A DNA stretch of 23,911 nucleotides from Zygnema cylindricum (GCA_037447655.1 JBBHKE010003518.1:57680-81590); one strand, 5' to 3'. Shown: positions 1 to 8,952, counted from the first letter of the stretch. The notes: generated by a model from the sequence alone, not told the origin. Translations and numbers: made by a program.

Positions 1-187
1 TTGATTATTCCATGAAACCCTAAATGTTGTTGTATGTTAAATGGAGGATGCATTTCAAATGATTGTTCGTCGACCTATTTTTGCTTAGCTTTTTGCATGA
101 TAGTTTGGGTGGCTTCTGCGGTCTATTCTAGACCAAAGAACAACAGATCCAACTCCACCAAAGGATTCGGAGGACAGGGAGAGCATT
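1..187. other. Unassigned left edge
   Basis: No LTR end, primer-binding site or readable domain is visible in this stretch. It precedes the gag remnant of copia-1 and is probably either the decayed 5' end of that element or its flank. No frame stays open for a useful length. Confidence 0.3.
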
Positions 188-199
188 GTGATGGAAAAA

Positions 200-975
200 G
201 GGAAAGATAAGGAGAAAGTTACACCGATACAACACCTATCACAACCGGTTCAGCGTTCATGTCACCTATTACGAGGAATGAGGAGAATGATGTTGATACT
301 TAGGACTACAACAAAATGGCGGCAAAACACTTCATTCCCCGCCATCTTACTCAAGGACTTGCATCTCCTCATTTCCAGGTGGAAAAGGCATCCGATCTGT
401 GGATTGCCCTCATATAGGTGTACCGGAGTGGTACTATTCAGCAGTAGCAATTGGCTGATCAAAAGATAGATGCATATGCATACAAAGGGGGAAAAATGCT
501 TGACTTTTGAAATGAGCTTGCAACCCTTTCCATAGAACCAGAGAGTGTTAGTAAGGTAGAAACAGAACAGATGAATCTGAATTGCGTGCTCTTGAAGTTA
601 CCCGATGACTATGAAAACATAGTCAAACGTGTGCAAGATTTGTTGGATTCTAGGTGGATCTGGAATTTTGTGGTAGGGATGATTCTCGTTCGAGATAATA
701 CAATTGAGATCCGAAGGGGAGGGAAAAGTGGACAAGCTTTGGCAATATAAACTAAATGGAGGAGCAAGAATCCCAGAAAATCATTAGGAAACTATGGAGG
801 ATTAGGACAGAAAACTCATTCGGATGAATCACGATTGGGGGTCTCAAAGGGGTTGTGTCACTTTTGCAAGAAACTAGGACACTATATGGCAGACTGTATT
901 AAGCTTACCGAGCTTCGGTTAAAGGAGTGGTAGACCGGTAGACCCCCGAGAGAAAAGAAAAAGGCCCTTGTAACA
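200..975 (+). pseudogene. copia-1 gag remnant with CCHC zinc knuckle
   Basis: This is the decayed nucleocapsid/capsid part of a copia polyprotein, which would coat element RNA in virus-like particles. The clearest piece is around 570-660, where the translation includes LKLPDDYENIVKRV, typical of the UBN2-type gag of plant copia elements. A zinc knuckle at 856-897 has spacing C-X2-C-X4-H-X4-C (CHFCKKLGHYMADC). Upstream, around 455-530, another frame reads like the gag helix region but holds a stop. A highly acidic stretch (many Glu and Asp, about 985-1060) follows the knuckle and leads into the protease. Several stops and frame changes make this a pseudogene. The start codon is not identifiable. 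Confidence 0.7.
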
Positions 976-1059
976 CGGGTGCATGAGGCGGAATCCGAGG
1001 ACGAGGACGATGAGCTCCTATTGGATGAGGAGTCGGAGGCGCAAAACGAGGACAAAATT

Positions 1060-1200
1060 CCACGGAAGCAGAAATGTGCTTTCAGTGGATTGAAAGGTGA
1101 AGCAGGCTGGATTGTACATTCAGGTGCCTCCATGCACATGTGCAAGGATAAATACTTGTTCTATAAGATAAAAAAGATTCCCACTGTAGAGATACAATAA
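1060..1200 (+). pseudogene. copia-1 aspartic protease remnant
   Basis: The region encodes a copia-type retropepsin remnant, which would process the polyprotein. The motif normally read as Trp-Ile-x-Asp-Ser-Gly-Ala-Ser is present as WIVHSGASMHMC at about 1108-1143. The catalytic aspartate codon at 1117-1119 is CAT (His), so the enzyme cannot be active. The frame ends at a TAA at 1198-1200 and domain-like sequence continues beyond it at 1246-1458 (the strand FFIPELNKNLIS is typical of this region). It lies between the gag acidic stretch and the pre-integrase zinc region, as expected. Confidence 0.75.
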
Positions 1201-1245
1201 AGGGATGGGAGGATAGTCACTACTACTCTTGTACGATCGGTAGAT

Positions 1246-2336
1246 TTGAAAGTGTTTGTAGAAGGAAAGACATCCGTACTTACATTCTCCGGTGTATTTT
1301 TTATTCCGGAGTTGAACAAAAACCTCATCTCTACCTCTGTATTAGATGATAAGGGTTTTGATACTTGCACTAAGAAAGGAGTTTTTACTGTTAGTTTTGA
1401 GGAGGAAGTTTATTTCATTGCTGAAAAAGGTAGCCAAGGGATGTGTAGGATGATTTAAGCAATGAAAAGAAGAAACTTTCTTATGCTGGTGTTCATGATA
1501 TAATGTTGTGGCATAAGAGGCTTGGGTAGGTGAATCTAGATAAGTTAAGAGAGATGAAAAAAATGGGAGTAGTGGAAGGGATTTAGTTCGGTGAGAGTGA
1601 GAATCTAAGTGATTGTAGTAGATGTGCTCAAGGTAAAGCACACAAGTTACCCTTCCCAAAAACTGCCACCTATAAGGGAAATAAAGATTCTAGATTTAGT
1701 ACACACATATATTTGGGGGCCGACCAGAGTGCCCTCACACGGGGGAAAGAGATTTATGATGATTATTACCAATGATTGGTCTCAGTATTCCAGGGTGTAT
1801 TTTTTGAAAAATAAGTCAGAGGCTCAAAAATGTTTTATACAATATAAAACATGGAGTGAAAAACTCCATAAAACCCCAATTAAGAGAGTTAGGAGTGACA
1901 ATGGTGGAGAGTATGCCTCTAACCATTTTGAGGATATTCTGAGAGAAGATGAAGTCCAACACCAAAAGACAATTCTTGAAAACTCGGAACTGAATGGGGT
2001 AGCTGAAAGATTAAAAAGGACACTAAGTAATAATGCTAGAAGTATTTTGTCGGATAAGAAGATAGGAAAAAGATTTTGGGCTGAAGCAATAACTGTGCTA
2101 ATTACCTCAAAAATAGAGTTCTTACTTCAGCGATAAAATACCGAACACCTTATAAAAGATTTACCGGCAGGAAACCATACATATCTCACTTAGAGGTTTT
2201 CGGCTGTCAAGTATTCAGTCTAGATACAGATCGGTCTAATTGGAAGTTAGATCTTGAAGGAAAACCAGGGTACTTATTTAGGATATGATGAGTATGTAAA
2301 TCGATACAGAGTTTATGATCTTAAACGAGAAGATAT
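1246..2336 (+). pseudogene. copia-1 pre-integrase and integrase remnant, first part
   Basis: This is the integrase, the DDE enzyme that inserts element cDNA. The pre-integrase zinc region starts around 1505 with LWHKRLG; the next residue, usually His, is a TAG stop. The Cys pair CSRC at about 1615-1626 is kept. The core is open from 1609 to 2136. The first catalytic Asp in the HTDxWGP block is Tyr (codon 1708-1710), the second is kept in SDNGGEY (about 1893-1913) and the Glu is kept in NGVAERLKRTL (about 1994-2026). Past 2136 the usual TPY..FTGRKP and VFGC blocks are readable in another frame, with an extra base near 2275. The frame runs into the solo LTR at 2337. Confidence 0.85.
2332..2336. 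repeat. Target-site duplication GATAT, left copy
   Basis: GATAT here lies directly before the TGCAATTTTG start of the solo LTR and is matched exactly at 3388-3392. A 5-bp duplication is the normal footprint of LTR-element integration. Confidence 0.85.
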
Positions 2337-3104
2337 TGCAATTTTGTGTCCTCCATTGGACTAAAAAATACAAGAAGCCTCTTGGTAGTTATTAACTAAC
2401 CCACTTTCAATGGCAACCACTGCTATACAAGCAGACAAGCAGACAATCTGACTGCACCCGTGTGCAACCTGGACTCCCGTGAGTCTGTAGAAAAATAAAT
2501 CTCTGAAAACGCCCAACTAGGCGATTAGTTTTAGGGTGGCAAAGATGCCAATTTATACAAACTCTCAAAGTGAGATATGACTATCTAACTGATTTTTCCT
2601 AAGTCCTAGTTTTTCCTAGTTCTCTCTCACAACCCCTATCTAGTGCTTGTACAAACCAATTAGAACACTGTACAGTACCAAAAAGTACTATTGCCGATGT
2701 ACTTTCAATACGGCCTCTGTACGACAAGGCCATTAGGCGGACGAGTGTCCATTTTCCACTCTTCCGTACGTTCCTCGGAACTTCCGCGACCGAATGTCAT
2801 CTCTCCACGTGGCGCCAAGTCATGCCATGTCACTAAATGCCAAAGTGACCATTCCGGGATTTCAGCGATGATGTGCGCCGTTAGATTTGACGCGAAATGG
2901 AATCTCAGTCGTAATAAATACTTGCGCAATATTTGTTTTCGCTGTCGAAACAAAATGCGTAATATCCGTTTTAATTTAGTACAGTACTTCGTATTTTGTA
3001 AAACTGTATTTATGCGTGCCGTAAAGAGTTTCAGCTAAATGATTCTTGTATAACACAAGAGTTTAAATATTAATGAAACCCTATATCTCCTAACAGACTT
3101 CTAC

Positions 3105-3168
3105 GACAGACTGGTTAGAGCTAACGGCTACGCCTCGCTCTGTCGTTCGGGGGTTCGAGTCTTGCCTG
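3105..3168 (+). other. tRNA-like (Pol III promoter-like) stretch inside the LTR
   Basis: GGTTAGAGC resembles the D-arm/A-box part of a tRNA gene and GGGTTCGAGTCT about 40 bases later is one base from a B-box. The T-arm pairs only with several G-U wobbles and no complete cloverleaf is evident, so this is not a tRNA gene. The inverted LTR near 23300-23370 has a comparable stretch (AACGGCTAAGGCTACCGGCT, then GGATCAATTCC in B-box position). It could be a captured tRNA-derived SINE fragment common to the LTR family. Confidence 0.4.
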
Positions 3169-3184
3169 AATTAACCTTTTGATG

Positions 3185-3204
3185 AGAGTGACTTAAGTCA
3201 CTCT
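3185..3204. repeat. 20-base perfect palindrome in the LTR
   Basis: AGAGTGACTTAAGTCACTCT equals its own reverse complement, with ten-base arms and no spacer. The inverted LTR copy does not keep it at the matching place. Confidence 0.9.
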
Positions 3205-3387
3205 TTAGTCCTTCCTATGGAGCTGAGGCAGCCATGGCTCTATCGCTCTCTCTCTCTCCTTCAGTGACTACAACAAGTATGGGGGCAAGAGAGAAGAGGT
3301 GAAGGCAGGCTGCCTACATTTTCTTTATATGTTTTCCGCTAATTAATTTAGACCTAGAAAATACAATAAAAACTACTTATTTCAACA

Positions 3388-3392
3388 GATAT
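3388..3392. repeat. Target-site duplication GATAT, right copy
   Basis: Exact match to 2332-2336, directly after the CAACA end of the solo LTR. Confidence 0.85.
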
Positions 3393-3840
3393 AATCTTAG
3401 TAAAGCATCTAGTAGCTATAGATGAAGGAAAGTCTGTGGATCCTTTCAAGTATACAAATTCAATAAAAATCAGATTCGAGTCAAAAATTATGATGACTTT
3501 GAGGTTCCTAACTCTCCACGTTTCAAAGAAAATGACATTCTTGTAGGTACAAATCAGACTGAAAAGGCCTCGGCAAACTCCACTGACAACTCTATCCAAA
3601 GTGGAAGACGTGGTGGAAATTGAGTAAGAATCATTGGACAAGGGAGAAGCCAAGATTGTTCAAATGAACCCACGAGAACCATCTATTACGGCCACAGATT
3701 TTGAGGGAGGAAGAACAAGTAGCAAAAGGTTGCAAGAAAAATAGGTTAATAACAAGGTAAGAAAACTATCTCATCTGGATGAAACTCAGACTTATGGATA
3801 GGCGATGAATTGTCCAAAAAGGAATCGGATAATATTCTAC
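3388..3840 (+). pseudogene. copia-1 linker between integrase and RT, resumed after the solo LTR
   Basis: After removal of the LTR the frame continues from the integrase C-terminus (YDLKRED) into a strand ending in AIDEGKS, which matches the place where copia proteins carry a conserved (F/I)DE. The stretch then reads as hydrophilic linker sequence, with frame changes near 3490-3620, and reaches KLSHLDETQTYG plus a stop plus AMNCPKRN at about 3765-3825. That resembles the TYEEAM..P.RNEW block just ahead of RT_CDS2 (RVT_2). The RT proper is missing; homology is lost around 3840, where gypsy-2 begins on the other strand. The exact junction is uncertain by some tens of bases. Confidence 0.65.
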
Positions 3841-4466
3841 TATAGACTACTTAGAAAATATTCAAAGTTATTTTTACCATTTTTACTGAAATCGAGATTT
3901 ATAAATTACAACAATTTTTGTAGAGTGGAAATGAGCCATCTTAGTAAGATAGTCGACAACAACAAAAATGGAGTCGTAACCACCCGACGTTAATGCAAGA
4001 GCGACGATAAAGTCCATTGAGATTGCGTCTCAAGGGGTGAATGGTGTTGGAAGGGGATCCAAGAGTCCTTGACGACCTAGGTTTGTTTTATTGCTGTTGC
4101 AAGAGTCATAGGTTCGGACATACTGCCCAATATCCTTTGTCATATTTCGCAAATAGTACGTTTCGGCAACTCGTGCAGTAGTTTTGTCTCGCCCGAAGTG
4201 TCCACTAAGGGGTTTGTCATGGCTTAATTGCAAAATAGTATGTCTTAACTCTTCATTTGTCAAAATATACAATCGGGTTTTCAGACTCGATTTGTATTGC
4301 CATATCTTGTAGGAAGTTTGATCCAATATCTTTTTTTTGACGATTTCCGCGATTGTGTTCTCGTCTAAGTATGCCCCCTTAATTCTATCCAGCCACTTTT
4401 CATCCACTTGCACTGTACTTGTTATAGTGTTGGCTTTTCTTGGAATTTCTAGATTTATAGGGTATT
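3841..4466 (-). pseudogene. gypsy-2 integrase fragment (Ty3/gypsy)
   Basis: Read on the - strand from 4466 downward, this is the N-terminal zinc domain and start of the core of a Ty3/gypsy integrase. The zinc domain is recognisable by ILQLSHDKPLSGHFGRDKT (about 4190-4245), but the first Cys of the CxxC pair is Tyr (YDSC). A GLLDPLPTPFTP block follows, then an in-frame TGA where Trp is usual. SMDFI (about 4010-4025) holds the first catalytic Asp, followed by YDSIFVVVDYLTKMAHF (about 3930-3985). Homology fades near 3850. The upstream (RT) side is cut at 4466/4467 by an LTR fragment. It belongs to a different element from gypsy-1. Confidence 0.82.
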
Positions 4467-4803
4467 TGCAATTTTGTGTCCTCCATTGGGATACAAAATT
4501 CAGGAAGCCTCTAGATAGCTTATAACTAACCCACTTCAAGCTAAAACCACTCCTTCCCAAGAGGGCAAAATAACAGTCTGAAAACATTTTTGTGCAGTTT
4601 GGACTCCTATGAGTCTATAGCAAAAAGAATCACTCAAAACCGCCAACCAACCGATAAGTTATGAGGGTGCAAAGATGCCAATTTATACAAAGCTCCCAAG
4701 GGAGAGGTGACTGTCTAAAAATATGCTAAGTCCTACTTCCCTCTCACAACCTCTATATTTTACAGTATGGCCCAATCACATAACTATAAAGTACAAAAGG
4801 TAC
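4467..4803 (+). mobile_element. 5' fragment of the solo-LTR family
   Basis: The segment starts TGCAATTTTGTGTCCTCC exactly like the solo LTR at 2337 and can be followed alongside it for about 340 bases, through the CAAAGATGCCAATTTATACAA and CTAAGTCCTA blocks, to a GTACAAAAGGTAC that matches GTACCAAAAAGTAC there. Homology then stops and copia-2 sequence starts. The 5' border is sharp inside the gypsy-2 integrase; five bases before it are GTATT, but the partner duplication and the other two thirds of the LTR are missing from the window. Confidence 0.8.
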
Positions 4804-5728
4804 TTGTTGTTCCACGACCACTGGAGCAGGTGGAGCAACAGCAGTTGTTGTAGAAATAGACATAAATCACTCACAAAAGCTTACCAAGAATCTTACCCTA
4901 CAGCTATTTTCTACAGCTCACCAAATTTGACACAAAGGTCTAAACTGCTTCAAACTATACCAGAGTGTAGTATATCACAAAGTCTGACAAATCTCAAAGT
5001 TTCTACCCAATTGATCCAAAATACACCAAGATATGCAACTCAGAAGTTTCCCAAAAACAGTTAGCAAATTACACAGTCTGGAAGTCTAGATACATCAAAT
5101 GTTCTAAGTCCTAAGTCTTATACTCGTAGTGAGTTTCTACTCTTAGTTGTCCTATTACATAGTGTTGTACCTTCGATACAAATGTTTTTGAGAGATACGT
5201 CCAAAATCCTAGCTCCCACTAAGTTCAAGTACTCCGAATCATGCTAAAGCTAATTCTGCCACTGTACAATCAATATTACTAAGAGGTCAATACAATTACT
5301 TGTCGCCGGCTTAATTACTATTGTCTAGATGAGTTCATCTAGATATTGTAAAGACACCTGCCTGCAAATCACTATGAATCTTGTCAATTGACTTGATTCA
5401 GATCAACCACAGTTGTGTAGTCTTGTTTGCGAATCATATTCAACGTCACCGCAACTTCGTCGCTGCTGTGTCATCCCGTATTGAATAACCCCAGCTGCTT
5501 TTTTCCATCTGCGTTGCAACTGCTACATCTGTGTCGCAATTGCTTTGTCCCATGTGCGTCGATGCTGCTTTGTCCCGTTCAATGTGTGACAGGCATATGT
5601 GGATGTCGGTGCTATTCCTAAATACGTGTTTTGTACTTAAGTAACGACGCCTGTTCTTTACGCTATATTTTACTGTGTTTCTATCGTCACACTAATTTTA
5701 TGAGACTTAAAGCTTTCCAAGATCAGCA
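4804..5728 (-). mobile_element. copia-2 LTR followed by leader and truncated gag start (second tandem unit)
   Basis: On the - strand this begins TGCTGATCTTGGAAAGC directly after a polypurine tract, so it acts as the 3' LTR of copia-2. It can be aligned with 10847 down to 10027, and the similarity runs through the LTR into the leader and first gag codons. A possible gag start (ATG near 4860) gives a short proline/valine-rich peptide (APPAPVVVEQQV) like that of the copy near 10030-10070, then the frame is lost at about 4804. The array is therefore LTR-internal-LTR-truncated internal, as made by unequal exchange between elements. I could not find a clear tRNA primer site, so the inner LTR border is undefined. 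Confidence 0.7.
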
Positions 5729-5736
5729 CTCCCCTA
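5729..5736 (-). promoter_or_regulatory. Polypurine tract of copia-2
   Basis: On the - strand TAGGGGAG lies directly against the TGCTGATC start of the LTR. This is where plus-strand DNA synthesis would be primed. Confidence 0.75.
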
Positions 5737-5911
5737 AAGCTTTAGACAAAGTGTATCTGCGCAACTGCGATGTCAAGAAGCGCAGCTATATTGGTGTACT
5801 AAAGCAGTATAACACCATAGCAACGCAACAAATTTACCTAGTTCTACTACATCCCAATGTACGACTTAGCGTATTATGGTTTTATATCAACACAAAAACT
5901 CAGCTAGCCAC
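5737..5911 (-). other. copia-2 3' untranslated stretch
   Basis: About 175 bases between the end of the RNase H frame (TAA at 5912-5914 on the - strand) and the polypurine tract. No further domain is visible. Open frames on the + strand here are not supported. Confidence 0.5.
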
Positions 5912-6518
5912 TTATCCCAGTGCATCCCTACAATATTTCATCTTACGAGAAGGAAGAGCTTTAGTGAGCATATCAACAATCATTTTTGCATTTCTGCAGT
6001 TAACATAATTTAATTACCTGGGAAAACAATTTTTCTCTTACAAAGTATAATCTTACATCCATATGCTTACTTTTGAAGTGGTAACTCGGGTTAGAGGTAA
6101 TGGCAATGGCAGCCTGGTTATCCCACCAGTTCACTTGTGGACCAACTTACATGTATCCCAATTCTTGCAATATGGATTTCACCCATAAAAGTTCTTTGAG
6201 GGTCGAGCTTGCTGCCATGTATTCTGACTTCATTGTCGATTGTGCCGTAACCTTTTGAAGTTTGTAGCTCGAGGAGCAAGTCTAATTCCCAATCTGCAAA
6301 AAAAATCCCGTGGTGGATTTGCGGCTTGGCATGTCGTCATAGCTTGCATCACTCCATGTTTGCAGTTTCACTTCTCCTACGCCTAGTGTGAGTTTGAGGT
6401 CTTTGGTTCTTGCCAAATATCTTAGGACTCTCCTTGCTACATCACGGTCAAATTTTCTAGGATTTTCTAGACTCAGTACCCCAACTTTTGCAGCAATATC
6501 AGGACGAGTACAATTCAT
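5912..6518 (-). pseudogene. copia-2 RNase H domain
   Basis: This is the C-terminal RNase H of the copia polyprotein, which degrades RNA in RNA/DNA hybrids. Open from 6518 to 6282, it shows the block MNCTRPDIAAKVGVLS, then RVLRYLARTKD, then WSDASYDD...SRKSTTGFF with a catalytic Asp. After a stop near 6280 the domain goes on: STMKSEYMAAS (about 6205-6240) with the Glu, then WWDNQAAIAITSNPSYH (about 6080-6130) with a further Asp, and the terminal MLTKALP (about 5955-5975). The frame ends at 5912. Frameshifts near 6015 and the stop near 6280 break it. The tail length is normal for copia. Confidence 0.85.
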
Positions 6519-7523
6519 GAATATATATTAAACTTCCCGCTATTTGTCTGGAAGGTATTAGTGTCATAGGATCATCCTTCCCTGACTCTAAATACTCACT
6601 AACAATAACACCCGGTTTTGTTGCTTCTCCCTCTAACTTCTGTCAAAACTCCATTGGATTTACACACCGTTTTGCCCCACGCATTCCATACTCATCTAAC
6701 ATGTTTCCATTAGCCTCTTTTTGAGTCAATTTTATTTATCTCTTATTTCTATCTTTTTCTACTTGCTTACCCAAAATATATTTTGCCTCACCGAGGTCTT
6801 TCTCCTGGAACCATGAATTTAAAGCAGCTTTGATTTTGTTAATTTTAGCAATTGATTTGCTAATTAATAGTAGATCATCTACATACACTGCTATACATAT
6901 TATCCTATCCTCACCTTTTAGAATGTAAACAGAACGTAAACAGAATGATGAGAGTTTATCCTTTAAAATCTTAGGCTAGTTAAGAATTCGTCAAGCTTCA
7001 GATTCCATTGCCTGGGGGCTTGTTTTAGACCGTATAGAGATTTCAACAATTAGCATACTAAGTGTTCTTTTTCTTGCTCAGCATACATTTTAGGTTGCTG
7101 CATGTAAATTGTCTCTTCAAGCTCAGAAAGCCGTTTTTACATCCATCTGATGTATTTCAATATATTCCATAGCAGCTAGGGATAGCAAGATCCCAATTGT
7201 CGGAAATCTTACAACCGGAGAAAATGTTGCTTCAAAATCAATTTTTTATTTTTGGTTTATACCCTTTTTGCTACAAGCGTAGCCTTATATCGTTCAATGG
7301 TGTTATCGAGATTTAACTTCACCTTGAATACCCATTTGCTGCCGATCGCTTTTCGGTCTCGAGGAAGGTCCACAAGCTCCCATGTTTGAGCTTCCATGAT
7401 CGAGTTCATTGCATTGTTTGCTGCCTCGATCCAATGATTTTGCTTTGGTGATGAGAAGGCCTTCCGCATAGTTAGAGGCTCCTCTGAGGCTGCCGAGTAG
7501 ACAAAGTGAGAGCTTACTTGCAA
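6519..7523 (-). pseudogene. copia-2 reverse transcriptase (RVT_2)
   Basis: This encodes a copia-type RT, which would copy element RNA to DNA. The N-terminal part is open from 7523 to 7257 (WIEAANNAMNSI, WELVDLPRDRKAIGSKWVF). Beyond a stop the SLYGLKQAPRQW block is readable at about 7000-7040. The active-site motif YVDD is intact at 6874-6885, followed by LLLISKS and the thumb region. The frame is broken by stops and shifts between 7256 and 6900 and again near 6700-6560. The intact YVDD alone does not make an active protein. It continues directly into RNase H. Confidence 0.87.
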
Positions 7524-7798
7524 CAGCCTCTGGATCTCTTTCCCCTTGGAAATTCTGAGGCTGAGATCGTCGGATCTCTCGCATTCCGTTTCTGTCGCTG
7601 GTTTTGATCCGTAGGTATTGATCGTTGTTGTCCTTGCTCGAACTGAACTTGCCGAGAGTCCGGATAAACCTCAGTAGACTGTTCAAAAATTGGAGTATCG
7701 TATAATTGTTTGACAATAGGCTGATTATAGTCCAGAATGTTATACACTTGCACCTTTTGTTGTTTTTGTACATCTGTCAAGGTGAATAAATCTTCCAA
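7514..7798 (-). pseudogene. copia-2 integrase-RT linker
   Basis: This 94-codon open stretch on the - strand sits between the integrase C-terminus (7826) and RT. It is hydrophilic and rich in Gln, Asp and Arg (for example QRQKRNARDP), as is normal for the unconserved copia linker. It is one frame away from the RT reading frame, so there is a frameshift close to 7515. A longer overlapping frame (7303-7773) is judged a shadow of this and the RT. Confidence 0.55.
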
Positions 7799-8129
7799 AT
7801 CAAACTAATCCTTCACAATAATATTTCAAGCCATAATTATCTTATGTTTCTCAAAGACAAAGACCCTATATCCTTTGGAGTGGTCATCATATCCTAGCAG
7901 AATACCTAGTAACCCTTTAGGTTCCATTTTCCATCTATCTTGTGATGTATCTAAAATGAAACATTTACTACCAAAAACTTTAAAATGATTAACATTGGGT
8001 TTCCTGCCAGTCCAAATTTCATAAGGCGTAGTTTGTACAGATCCAGATCCTATTTTATTCTTAATATAAACTGCAAAATTTAGAGCCTCAAACCATAAAT
8101 TCGGATCCACATTTTTACCTGCAAGCTTT

Positions 8130-8263
8130 GACCTATAGCTCTTTGTGAGGGTTCTATTTAATCTATTTGGAACTCTATTTTATTCGGGTGAATATTGACC
8201 TAAAGCTCTCTGTGAGGGTTGTATTTAATCTCTCTGAAAGTCCATTTTGTTCGGGTGAATATT
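8130..8263 (-). repeat. 67-bp tandem duplication over the integrase Glu motif
   Basis: Units 8130-8196 and 8197-8263 align end to end with roughly a dozen differences by eye. Both carry a version of the SPE.N....RLN.TL motif. Since 67 is not a multiple of three, the duplication shifts the frame. It is more diverged than the 99-bp duplication next door. Confidence 0.85.
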
Positions 8264-8489
8264 GAACAGTCAACAGATGACTTATACCTTCCTCGAGTAA
8301 AAAGTTCTCAAGTTCCTTCGATGTCTATTCCCCACCATTGTCCGATGTGAGTGCCAGAATTGGCAAATTATGTAGTTTCTCCACCCACGCCTTATAGTGT
8401 TTGAAGTGACTGAACACCTCGCTCTTTTCTTTCATGAAATAAAATTTTGTAAACGTGGAAAAATCGTCTGTGAAGGTGACCATATATTT

Positions 8490-8687
8490 CACCCCCCTGG
8501 CAGATGGTACCTTTGCAGGACCAAAAACATCAGAATGAATTTGTTGTAAAAGTCTAGTTGACCGATGTTTTGACTCCGTAGGGAATGGCACCCCCTTGGC
8601 AGATGGTACCTTTGCAGGACCAAAAACATCAGAATGAATTGGTTGTAAAAGTCTAGTTGACCGATGTTCTGACTCCGTAGGGAATGG
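8490..8687 (-). repeat. 99-bp tandem duplication over the integrase first Asp
   Basis: Units 8490-8588 and 8589-8687 differ at about three positions by eye. The unit is 33 codons, so the frame is kept and the peptide from PFPTES to the HSDVFGPAKVPS block appears twice. Both ends lie in a CACCCCC/GGAATGG context. Confidence 0.93.
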
Positions 8688-8952
8688 CAGTCTGTGTATT
8701 TTGCCTAAAGCAGAACCATCACACGTTTTAACCGGCTGATTGGTTACAGAGATACCATCTATTTTGCCAACAAGGACCATTTTTCTCAGACTATCAAAAT
8801 TTACATGGCCTAATCTTTTATGCCACAACTCATCTGAGTGCACAACACCGCGCAAAGCCTTTACTCTCTACCAAAGACGTAGAAAACATATTTTTACTTA
8901 AAGTCGGGGACAAAGAGGACATTGTGAAGAGTCCTTTCAGTTTCTTTCCCCT

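Larger units (their letters stand above)
2337..3387 (+). mobile_element. Solo LTR (1,051 bp) nested in copia-1
   Basis: The segment starts TGCAATTTTG and ends TTTCAACA (TG...CA) and is flanked by GATAT on both sides. Removing it with one duplication copy rejoins the copia frame. This is the best evidence that it is a whole LTR left by recombination between the two LTRs of a larger element. Two relatives lie in the window: the first third at 4467-4803, and an inverted copy from 23087 to past the right edge that is still attached to internal sequence. Shared blocks include the CTAAGTCCTA/CTCTCACA region, CGTAATAAAT (which contains a possible AATAAA signal), a tRNA-like stretch, and GCCATGGCTCTA with a following CT/GA-rich part. 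It is oriented like the other copies, 5' end at the lower coordinate. Confidence 0.87.
188..3840 (+). mobile_element. Ty1/copia retrotransposon remnant (copia-1), split by a solo LTR
   Basis: Domains appear in copia order on the + strand: gag with a CCHC knuckle, aspartic protease, pre-integrase zinc region, integrase core, and the linker leading to RT. Integrase before RT is the hallmark of Ty1/copia. The element is interrupted at 2336/2337 by a solo LTR and resumes at 3388. It stops around 3840, where the RT should begin, against a gypsy fragment on the other strand. No LTR of its own lies in the window. Stops, at least one frameshift near 2275 and lost catalytic residues show that it is dead. 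The outer borders are approximate. Confidence 0.85.
7826..8855 (-). pseudogene. copia-2 integrase with two internal duplications
   Basis: On the - strand the zinc region begins at 8855 with ELWHKRLGHVNFDSLRKM. The CxxC pair is damaged (CDGS: second Cys is Ser). The core has the HSDVFGP block with the first catalytic Asp twice, because 99 bp are tandemly duplicated (8490-8588 and 8589-8687). The second Asp is in LTSDNGGE (about 8325-8350). The Glu motif (SPEQNGLSERLNTTL) also falls in a tandem duplication, of 67 bp (8130-8196 and 8197-8263), which shifts the frame. The C-terminal part is open from 8110 to 7826 (PYEIWTGRKP, VFGSKCF, LLGYDDHSKGYRVF). The two duplications and a stop just after GGE (near 8325) inactivate it. 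Confidence 0.88.

Noticed and set aside
2691-3038. 115-codon + strand frame inside the solo LTR as a gene
   Set aside because: It has no recognisable domain, and the frame does not appear to be kept in the inverted LTR copy.
3105-3168. A functional tRNA gene
   Set aside because: No complete cloverleaf; the T-arm pairs only with wobbles and no acceptor stem is evident. Kept only as tRNA-like.
5427-6008. + strand frames of 64 and 125 codons as genes
   Set aside because: They lie antisense to the copia-2 LTR and RNase H end, whose domains are clear on the - strand.
8130-8687. CRISPR array
   Set aside because: The repeats are two-copy tandem duplications without spacers, inside an integrase remnant of a plant element.
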